Position numbers and translations under genes: made by a program. From assembly GCA_022449325.1 (NCBI GenBank), contig JAKUSK010000045.1, positions 1 through 5,197 of the forward strand: a stretch of DNA of 5,197 bases. Reading direction: 5' to 3'. Below the pieces are notes generated by a model. It was not told the origin of the DNA and did not search any database. It saw nothing but the letters and a program-made list of their open reading frames with translations. This DNA is from Nitrososphaerales archaeon (GTDB lineage: Archaea; Thermoproteota; Nitrososphaeria; Nitrososphaerales; UBA57). Positions 1 to 4,547 of this stretch are shown here, piece by piece. Within the stretch, counting starts at the first letter, position 1; each line of letters starts with the position of its first letter.

Positions 1-1
1 T

Positions 2-640
2 ACATTTAGTCAGTACTTGCATCAAATCGAACCAATAAAGAAGATATTTGAAGAGAATGGAGTTCAAGTAATTATTGGAAAAGGCGGTGGACAGTTAAAG
101 GACGGACAAGTATTTGGTTGTGAATTTTATCCTGCGTTTTATATTAAAGAGGAAGTCGATGCGTTTGTTGTGTTAGGAAATAGTAATTTTCATGGAATAG
201 GGGTTTCACTTTCTTCGGGAAAACCTACATTCATGATTGATCCGTATGCTGAAGAGATTATTGACGTTAAAGAAGTAAGTGAAGATAGAGAAAAGAAAGC
301 AATTTTATCAATTTCAAAGGCTCGTTATGCAGAAAAATTTGGTTTAATATTAGGATTAAAAGAAGGTCAGTTTGATACAAAAAAACTACTATCTGTTAAA
401 AAAAGATTAGAGGAAAGGGGAAAAGAAGTACAGTTGATTGCAATGAGAGAAGTTACAAAAGATAGAATATCGTATTTTAAATCTATTGATGCATTTATTC
501 AGACGTCGTGTCCCAGGGTTTCAATTGATGGATATACATTTGATAAGCCAGTATTGTCGTCTCCTCAGGCTGAGGCATTATTAGACCTATTAGATGGAAA
601 AGAATTGGATGATTTTCTCATTAAACCACATTGGTTATAA
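2..640 (+). CDS. dph2: Diphthamide synthase subunit Dph2, C-terminal two thirds (5' end outside window)
   Basis: Dph2 is the radical [4Fe-4S] enzyme that transfers a 3-amino-3-carboxypropyl group from S-adenosylmethionine to a histidine of elongation factor 2, the first step of diphthamide synthesis. The frame is open from the first complete codon at base 2, and nothing there looks like a start, so the gene is cut by the window edge; 212 codons are visible against roughly 330-340 in archaeal Dph2. Two of the three family cluster cysteines are present: the one in GQVFGCEF (codon 119-121) and the one in TSCPR (codon 509-511). They lie 130 residues apart, close to the spacing of the second and third cysteines in the Pyrococcus enzyme. 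The motifs VDAFVVLGNSNFHGIG, GKPTFMIDPY and DGYTFDKPVLSSPQAE also fit. The first cysteine must lie upstream. The internal TTG at 17 is not the true start. Confidence 0.93.
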   Translation, partial: TFSQYLHQIEPIKKIFEENGVQVIIGKGGGQLKDGQVFGCEFYPAFYIKEEVDAFVVLGNSNFHGIGVSLSSGKPTFMIDPYAEEIIDVKEVSEDREKKAILSISKARYAEKFGLILGLKEGQFDTKKLLSVKKRLEERGKEVQLIAMREVTKDRISYFKSIDAFIQTSCPRVSIDGYTFDKPVLSSPQAEALLDLLDGKELDDFLIKPHWL

Positions 641-647
641 TACGATG

Positions 648-655
648 TTTAAATA
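648..655 (+). promoter_or_regulatory. TATA-like box of csl4 (leaderless promoter)
   Basis: TTTAAATA lies in the 36-base gap after dph2, and its centre is about 25 bases before the csl4 ATG. That is the normal archaeal distance from TATA box to transcription start, so the transcript probably begins at or next to the ATG. The absence of a Shine-Dalgarno sequence in front of csl4 agrees with a leaderless mRNA. Confidence 0.55.
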
Positions 656-676
656 TTTTCAGAGTTAAAAGATATT

Positions 677-1207
677 ATGGAAAAAAGTGATAATCGTAAA
701 GAAAAGGTAATTCCTGGTGACGAATTAGCAGTTATTGAGGAGTATGAATCTGGAAAAGGTACTCACATAATAGATGGGCAGATTCGCGCTTCTATATTTG
801 GGAAGACAAAATTTGATAATAAAAATAAATCTGTAGAAGTTGAATCATTAGAAAATTCATCAGTATTACCGCAAGCTGGTGATAAGGTTGAAGGAAGACT
901 TGAGAATGATAAGGCTCTTAGAATAATTAAGATTAATGGAAAAATTTCATTTGGATCTTTAGTGGGTTTAATGGCAAAAACAAAAATGCCGAATTGGGGA
1001 ACAAACGATTATATTAGAGCATCAGTTGTAAGTTTAACAAATGGATTAATCCACGTAATGATAAAAAATAATAATGAAGATGAAGGAGTGATTAGAAGTA
1101 CTTGTAACTCGTGTGGAGACAGAGTAGTTAAAGTTCAGAAAGGTGTAAAATGTGTTAGTTGTGGATACTTTAAATATAAAACGCTTGCATCTGATTTTCA
1201 GGAATAG
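677..1207 (+). CDS. csl4: Exosome complex RNA-binding protein Csl4
   Basis: Csl4 is one of the cap proteins (with Rrp4) that sit on the hexameric Rrp41/Rrp42 ring of the archaeal exosome. It binds RNA and recruits DnaG in the cytoplasm for 3'-5' degradation and tailing. The 176-residue product has the three-part Csl4 layout: an N-terminal domain (about 1-65, with PGDELAVIEEYESGKGTH), a central S1-like RNA-binding barrel (about 70-135, beginning LPQAGDKVEGR), and a C-terminal zinc ribbon with paired CxxC motifs (C143/C146 and C159/C162). Length is normal for the family. The ATG at 677 is the only plausible start, because the frame is closed by a TAA at 650-652. It appears to have its own promoter. 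Proximity to dph2, which modifies EF2, loosely groups it with translation and RNA functions. Confidence 0.93.
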   Translation: MEKSDNRKEKVIPGDELAVIEEYESGKGTHIIDGQIRASIFGKTKFDNKNKSVEVESLENSSVLPQAGDKVEGRLENDKALRIIKINGKISFGSLVGLMAKTKMPNWGTNDYIRASVVSLTNGLIHVMIKNNNEDEGVIRSTCNSCGDRVVKVQKGVKCVSCGYFKYKTLASDFQE

Positions 1208-1219
1208 GAAATTTCAAAG

Positions 1220-1227
1220 TTTTTATA
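1220..1227 (+). promoter_or_regulatory. Possible TATA box upstream of ilvE
   Basis: TTTTTATA, preceded by the purine-rich AAAG (a possible TFB recognition element), lies in the csl4-ilvE gap. The same octamer occurs before queT. Transcription would be expected to begin near 1247-1251, which leaves only a very short leader, and the ribosome binding site at 1245-1250 would barely be included. The box may therefore be weak, or the gene may also be read through from csl4. Confidence 0.35.
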
Positions 1228-1244
1228 GAATTTCATATTTAACC

Positions 1245-1250
1245 GGGAGG
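1245..1250 (+). promoter_or_regulatory. Shine-Dalgarno site that fixes the TTG start of ilvE
   Basis: GGGAGG, followed by AGAG, is a strong match to the archaeal anti-Shine-Dalgarno sequence. It ends 8 bases before the TTG at 1259. The in-frame ATG codons at 1283 and 1289 have no comparable site, so the TTG start is preferred. Confidence 0.6.
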
Positions 1251-1258
1251 AGAGATTT

Positions 1259-2173
1259 TTGGCAATAGAAGAAACTGAATATATGTGGATGGATGGAGAG
1301 TTTGTAAAATGGGATGACGCAAAAGTTCCTATTTTAACTCATGCAATTCATTATGGTACTGCTGTATTTGAAGGAATAAGAGCATACCCATCTAAAGATA
1401 ATTTAGTTGTTTTTAGATTAAAAGAACATATTGCGCGTTTAATGGAATCATGTAAAATTTTACCGTTGGAACATAAATATTCGGAGTCAGATTTGGAACA
1501 GAGTATTTTAGAACTACTTAGAAGAAATCAATTAAAACAATCGAGCTATATTAGGCCATTAGTTTATGTAGGATATGGAGGAATTGGATTAAATTTCACT
1601 GGATTTCCAGTAAATGTATCAATCACAGCGTTTCCATTTGGAAAATACTTTTCAGATCATGAAATCAAAGTCTGTATATCAAATTGGAAAAGAATTTCTG
1701 ATGAATCGATGCCAGTTCAAGCGAAAGCAAGTGGAAATTATTTGAATTCAGTACTTGCAAAGTTAGATGCTTTAAGATCGGGTTTTGATGATGCAATATT
1801 ATTAGGTAAAAATTCAATGGTTTCGGAAGGGACTGGTGAGAATATATTTGTAGTTAAGAATGGAGAAATAGCTACACCGCCTACGACATCTTCGATATTA
1901 GTAGGTATAACAAGAGATTCGGTAATTCAAATGGCAAAAGATATGGGAATGGATATTATTGAGAGAGAAATTTCTAGAATTGAACTTTATCAAGCAGATG
2001 AAGTATTTTTCACTGGGACTGCAGCAGAAGTAACTGCAATAGTAGAAATTGATAATAGAAAAATCGGAACAGGAAAAATAGGTAATGTCACTGACAAAAT
2101 AAGAAAATCATATGCAGAGATAGTTGCCGGTAATAATGAGAAATATTTGAATTGGTTAACTGAGGTATATTAA
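1259..2173 (+). CDS. ilvE: Branched-chain amino acid aminotransferase (class IV PLP enzyme)
   Basis: This cytoplasmic enzyme catalyses reversible transamination between 2-oxoglutarate/glutamate and leucine, isoleucine or valine, the last step of their synthesis. The 304-residue product has the usual length and motifs: a WMDGEFVKWDDAKV opening; YGTAVFEGIRAY (residues 32-43); the PLP-binding lysine K156 in QAKASGNYLNS; VSEGTGENIF (188-197) with the cofactor-contacting glutamate E190; SILVGITRDSV; and FFTGTAAEVTAI (250-261). These favour IlvE over D-amino-acid aminotransferase or aminodeoxychorismate lyase of the same fold, though substrate range cannot be read from sequence alone. The start is the TTG at 1259 behind GGGAGG; ATGs at codons 9 and 11 are alternatives that would still keep the conserved core. 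It is followed after 6 bases by pheA, whose product phenylpyruvate is also an amino-acid precursor, so some aromatic transamination is conceivable (inference). Confidence 0.93.
   Translation: MAIEETEYMWMDGEFVKWDDAKVPILTHAIHYGTAVFEGIRAYPSKDNLVVFRLKEHIARLMESCKILPLEHKYSESDLEQSILELLRRNQLKQSSYIRPLVYVGYGGIGLNFTGFPVNVSITAFPFGKYFSDHEIKVCISNWKRISDESMPVQAKASGNYLNSVLAKLDALRSGFDDAILLGKNSMVSEGTGENIFVVKNGEIATPPTTSSILVGITRDSVIQMAKDMGMDIIEREISRIELYQADEVFFTGTAAEVTAIVEIDNRKIGTGKIGNVTDKIRKSYAEIVAGNNEKYLNWLTEVY
2162..2166 (+). promoter_or_regulatory. Shine-Dalgarno-like site for pheA inside the ilvE 3' end
   Basis: GAGGT lies within the last codons of ilvE, 13 bases before the pheA TTG. The spacing is long, but this is the only candidate site. 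It suggests that pheA translation is coupled to termination of ilvE. Confidence 0.3.
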
Positions 2174-2179
2174 ATTATT

Positions 2180-3013
2180 TTGGAAAAGAATATTCCGGTC
2201 GTTGGATTTCAAGGCGAAATAGGCGCATATAGTGAAAAAGCAATAAATTTGTATTTTTCGAAAGCAAGCAGTAAAGCGTATAAAACCTTTTCAGATTTAT
2301 TCGATGCATTAGAAAATGAACAAATCGAGTTAGCAATACTTCCAATTGAGAATTCCATTGAAGGTAGTGTTACAGAATCCTATGAATTATTACTTAAATC
2401 AAAAATAACGGTAGTGGGTGAAATTAATGTAAAGATAGAGCATTGTTTGATTTCGCATCACGATACAAGCAAAGATGATATTGATGTAATATATTCTCAT
2501 ACTCAGGCACTAGGTCAATGTAAGGCTTATTTGAAAAACTCTGGATGTGATGCGGTGACGACTTATGATACAGCAGGGAGTGTAAAAATGATTAAAGAGA
2601 AGAATATGAAAAGGGCGGCGGCAATCGCAAGTAAAGACGCGGCTAAATTATACGATATGAGTGTAATTGAGGAGAATATTCAAGATCATGAAGATAATTT
2701 TACAAGGTTTTTTTGTTTGTCAAAAATACCAACTAAATCTACAGGAAATGATAAAACGTCAATAGTCTTTTCGGCGGGAGATGTAGCAGGATCATTATAT
2801 AAAGCATTGAAAGAATTTGCAGATGGAGATATAAATCTCACGAAGCTTGAATCAAGGCTTACAAGGAAAAAAGCATGGGAATATAATTTTTATCTTGATT
2901 TTGAAGGGCATATTGATGATGAAAATTGTAAAAAGGCAATACAAGAATTAGTAAATTTGGGGAGTTTGGTAAAGATATTAGGTTCTTATCCAAGATCCAA
3001 TGACAAGCTTTGA
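2180..3013 (+). CDS. pheA: Prephenate dehydratase (monofunctional, with ACT domain)
   Basis: The enzyme converts prephenate to phenylpyruvate in phenylalanine synthesis. The 277-residue product consists of a dehydratase domain (about 5-182) and a C-terminal ACT regulatory domain (about 192-271), with no chorismate mutase domain. Catalytic-domain marks are GFQGEIGAYSEKA, PIENSIEGSV (55-64), HTQALGQC (107-114; commonly HPQAL in the family), TAGSVK and the essential TRF motif (175-177) in NFTRFFCL. In the ACT domain the two effector-binding motifs are altered: GSLY (204-207) where GALx is usual, and ESRL (224-227) where ESRP is usual. Phenylalanine feedback may therefore differ (inference). Start: the TTG at 2180; only two ATT codons separate it from the ilvE stop in the same frame, and the next in-frame ATG lies far inside the protein. 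It is the second gene of the presumed operon and precedes rpoL. Confidence 0.92.
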   Translation: MEKNIPVVGFQGEIGAYSEKAINLYFSKASSKAYKTFSDLFDALENEQIELAILPIENSIEGSVTESYELLLKSKITVVGEINVKIEHCLISHHDTSKDDIDVIYSHTQALGQCKAYLKNSGCDAVTTYDTAGSVKMIKEKNMKRAAAIASKDAAKLYDMSVIEENIQDHEDNFTRFFCLSKIPTKSTGNDKTSIVFSAGDVAGSLYKALKEFADGDINLTKLESRLTRKKAWEYNFYLDFEGHIDDENCKKAIQELVNLGSLVKILGSYPRSNDKL

Positions 3014-3035
3014 ATAGGTGTAGTTGGTAACAGAA

Positions 3036-3320
3036 ATGAAGAAAATGGAAATAGAAGTTGAGAAACAAGATAATCAAGCTACTTTAGTAATAACTGATGA
3101 AGATTTAGCTATAGGCTATATTTTACGAAAAGAATTATTGAAAAATAATGAAGTGGTATTTGCAGGAGCAATAAAACCCCATCCATTGGTAAATAATTTC
3201 AAAGTTAAAGTAGAAACGAAAAAAGGTGATCCAATAGCACAAATAATTGCAAGTGGTAATAATGCAATAGAAGTAAGTGATGAAATACTCGAAAAGTTTA
3301 CTAAATCTTTGAAAAAATAG
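3036..3320 (+). CDS. rpoL: DNA-directed RNA polymerase subunit L (Rpb11-like), divergent
   Basis: Subunit L pairs with subunit D to form the assembly platform of archaeal RNA polymerase, the counterpart of Rpb3/Rpb11 and of the bacterial alpha dimer. The product is about 94 residues and has the single RpoL dimerisation fold pattern: a first strand (MEIEVEKQDNQATLVI), a helix with the ILRKELL core, AGAIKPHPLVNNFKVKVET with the conserved HPL, and a C-terminal helix. The usual E-D-H-T-L-x-N-L-L-R signature is degenerate here (DEDLAIGYILRKEL). Start is uncertain: TTG 3024, ATG 3036 and ATG 3045 are all in frame after a TAG at 3021-3023. The ATG at 3045 matches typical RpoL N-termini best; 3036 is given as a compromise. 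AGGTG at 3016-3020 is the nearest Shine-Dalgarno candidate, but it sits awkwardly (3 or 15 bases away) for the first two starts. No promoter is evident after pheA, so cotranscription is likely. Confidence 0.82.
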   Translation: MKKMEIEVEKQDNQATLVITDEDLAIGYILRKELLKNNEVVFAGAIKPHPLVNNFKVKVETKKGDPIAQIIASGNNAIEVSDEILEKFTKSLKK

Positions 3321-3331
3321 TTTAAAACATT

Positions 3332-3336
3332 GGTGA
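3332..3336 (+). promoter_or_regulatory. Shine-Dalgarno site that fixes the TTG start of tfs
   Basis: GGTGA is a perfect match to part of the archaeal anti-Shine-Dalgarno complement. It ends 6 bases before the TTG at 3343, and no in-frame ATG lies nearby. This supports translation from a polycistronic message rather than a leaderless start. Confidence 0.6.
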
Positions 3337-3342
3337 GTAATA

Positions 3343-3666
3343 TTGGAATTTTGTAAATCGTGTGGCGGTAGGATTTTACCGAAGATTGAAGCATCAGGCA
3401 ATAGAGTTTCTGCATGTGTTGATTGTGGAGAAATAGTTGGTCAAGGAGTATCTAATTCTATTCAAGCGTCAGATAGTAATAATAAGATTCAGATTAAAGA
3501 TGAAGTGAACGATATTCAATCATTGCCGATTGAAAAAGAACAATGTTCCAAATGTGGTAATGAAGAAGCATATTCATGGCAGAGACAGACCAGAAGTGGT
3601 GATGAACCTGCTACTAGATTCTACCGTTGTGTTAAATGTGAACACACGTGGAGAGAATATTCTTAA
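3343..3666 (+). CDS. tfs: Transcription cleavage factor TFS (TFIIS-like)
   Basis: TFS enters the RNA polymerase secondary channel and stimulates cleavage of the 3' end of backtracked transcripts, rescuing arrested complexes. The 107-residue product has both zinc ribbons of an active TFS: N-terminal C4/C7 with C25/C28, and C-terminal C68/C71 with C96/C99. The catalytic acidic pair D87-E88 lies in the hairpin tip RSGDEPATRFYRC, as in TFIIS and Rpb9-related proteins. Because the acidic tip is present, it is a cleavage factor rather than the inactivated paralogues found in some archaea, and the C-terminal ribbon distinguishes it from RpoM-like fragments. The linker (about 34-64) is polar and poorly conserved. 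Start TTG 3343 places the first cysteine at residue 4, as in homologues. It lies directly after rpoL, a sensible pairing with another polymerase component. Confidence 0.94.
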   Translation: MEFCKSCGGRILPKIEASGNRVSACVDCGEIVGQGVSNSIQASDSNNKIQIKDEVNDIQSLPIEKEQCSKCGNEEAYSWQRQTRSGDEPATRFYRCVKCEHTWREYS

Positions 3667-3669
3667 TAA
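3662..3669 (+). promoter_or_regulatory. Weak candidate TATA box for pcna
   Basis: CTTAATAA overlaps the tfs stop codon and is centred about 25 bases before base 3690. A transcript starting there would have a 9-base leader that begins with the GTGA site of pcna. The match is modest; readthrough from tfs is equally possible. Confidence 0.25.
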
Positions 3670-3689
3670 CTTACAAACACAAATATTAA

Positions 3690-3693
3690 GTGA
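3690..3693 (+). promoter_or_regulatory. GTGA ribosome binding site that decides the pcna start
   Basis: GTGA ends 5 bases before the ATG at 3699, resembling the GGTGA site before tfs. It could be misread as a GTG start codon at 3690, which would add only three residues. The family N-terminus (MSF-AKT) favours the ATG, which makes the GTG part of the Shine-Dalgarno site. Confidence 0.4.
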
Positions 3694-3698
3694 ATAGT

Positions 3699-4457
3699 AT
3701 GAGTTTTGTTGCGAAAACTAAATCATCAGCTGAATGGAAACTAATAACTAATGTAGTGTCTACCATAGTTGAAGAACCAAGTTTTGAAGCTAATGCTGAA
3801 GGGATTCAATTTAGAGGTATGGATCCATCACATGTTGCTATGATAGATTTGAATTGGCCAAATGCATCGTTTGAAAAGTATGAATGTGATAAAGAATTTA
3901 AGTTGACATTAAGAATTGAGGAATTATCTAAATTGATTAAACGAGCAAAACAGAATAATAGTATATCTATATCGGCAGAAGATGATGAATATATGATTGT
4001 TAAATTAGAGAATGGTCGTAAAAGAGAATTTCAAATTCGATTAATTGAAAGTTCTCAGAGTCCACAACAAGTACCTAAATTATCACTAGATTCAAAAATT
4101 GTGATAGATAAGGGGGTTTTTGAGGATACACTCAATGATGTAGGAGCTGTAGCAGATCATATTACAATTGAAACCAATAACGATGAGATAAATTTCATTG
4201 GAAATGGAGATTCCGGAAAAGCAAAAATTACGTTAAATAAGTCAGATGAAGGAATAACAGAAATAAGCTCAAAAGCAGAAAGTAAGGCAACTTATAGTTT
4301 ACAATATTTATCAAGTATTTTAAAGGCAATAGGAACAACGGCGGAAACTATTACTATTGAATATTCAAATAAAATGCCTTTTAAAATTGAATTCAAATTA
4401 GGCGAAGTAGGCGGACATATTAATTTCTATCTTGCGCCAAGAATTGACGATAGATAA
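3699..4457 (+). CDS. pcn: DNA polymerase sliding clamp PCNA
   Basis: PCNA forms a trimeric ring around DNA. It tethers the replicative polymerase, FEN1, ligase and other proteins that carry PIP boxes. The 252-residue product shows archaeal/eukaryotic clamp features: EEPSFEANAEGIQFRGMDPSHVAMIDL in the first domain (positions 25-51, with the conserved GMDPSHVA), the interdomain connector around 117-133 (ESSQSPQQVPKLSL), GNGDSGKAKI in the second domain, YSLQYLSSILKA (199-210), and the characteristic C-terminus FYLAPR (243-248), whose tail helps form the PIP-box pocket. Length is normal. The ATG at 3699 was chosen over GTG 3690 because it gives the family N-terminus and leaves GTGA as the ribosome binding site. 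The stop TAA is followed in frame by TAG (tandem stops). It resembles the single PCNA of Thaumarchaeota as I remember it. Confidence 0.95.
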   Translation: MSFVAKTKSSAEWKLITNVVSTIVEEPSFEANAEGIQFRGMDPSHVAMIDLNWPNASFEKYECDKEFKLTLRIEELSKLIKRAKQNNSISISAEDDEYMIVKLENGRKREFQIRLIESSQSPQQVPKLSLDSKIVIDKGVFEDTLNDVGAVADHITIETNNDEINFIGNGDSGKAKITLNKSDEGITEISSKAESKATYSLQYLSSILKAIGTTAETITIEYSNKMPFKIEFKLGEVGGHINFYLAPRIDDR

Positions 4458-4460
4458 TAG

Positions 4461-4487
4461 ATTTTTATATTTGTAAAATTTTTAATT
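4461..4487 (+). terminator. T-rich probable terminator after pcna
   Basis: Immediately after the tandem stops of pcna there are two T5 runs (4462-4466 and 4479-4483) in a stretch almost free of G and C. Archaeal transcription commonly ends at such T-rich tracts without a hairpin. The same bases contain the presumed TATA box of queT, so termination and initiation signals overlap. Confidence 0.4.
4462..4469 (+). promoter_or_regulatory. TATA-like box of queT
   Basis: TTTTTATA is centred about 25 bases before 4491, so transcription would begin almost exactly at the first base of the leader hairpin. The octamer is the same as before ilvE. A second, weaker candidate (TTTTTAAT, 4479-4486) would put the start near 4508, inside the hairpin, and would destroy the structure. 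Confidence 0.45.
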
Positions 4488-4490
4488 ACT

Positions 4491-4547
4491 TAGCGGGTGA
4501 ATGGGACATCTCGTCCGTTCCGCTATACAAATCCCGGTAAGAGATGT
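4491..4547 (+). promoter_or_regulatory. Structured 5' leader of queT: candidate pseudoknot riboswitch
   Basis: Stem P1 pairs TAGCGG (4491-4496) with CCGCTA (4520-4525). Inside it, P2 pairs GGAC (4504-4507) with GTCC (4513-4516) and closes a five-base loop ATCTC (4508-4512). That loop is complementary to GAGAT at 4541-4545, extendable to seven bases (4506-4512 with 4541-4547) if P2 frays, so an H-type pseudoknot would cover the queT ATG at 4544. If the ATG at 4553 is used instead, it would cover the Shine-Dalgarno-like GAGATG. By my count 4493-4537 is 26 of 45 G+C, in an otherwise AT-rich window. UCCCG (4532-4536) can also pair with UGGGA (4502-4506), offering a competing fold. A translation-controlling riboswitch for preQ0, preQ1 or a related base is inferred from the downstream transporter. 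I see no match to the preQ1-I, -II or -III patterns I know. Confidence 0.5.

Noticed and set aside
17..640. TTG at 17 as a genuine start of a short Dph2-like protein
   Set aside because: The frame stays open to the window edge with family-like residues before it, no ribosome binding site is visible, and the first cluster cysteine of Dph2 would be missing.
2859..3415. Open reading frames on the minus strand opposite pheA, rpoL and tfs (2859-3077, 3116-3415, 3135-3401)
   Set aside because: They lie opposite well-identified genes, their translations show no family features and low-complexity hydrophobic/aromatic composition, and no ribosome binding site is evident.
4491..4547. The queT leader as a tRNA, C/D-box guide RNA or known preQ1 riboswitch
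   Set aside because: There is no cloverleaf or T-arm signature and no RTGATGA/CTGA box pair, and the hairpin-with-loop-to-start pairing does not fit the preQ1-I, -II or -III layouts I know. A covariance-model search was not possible here.
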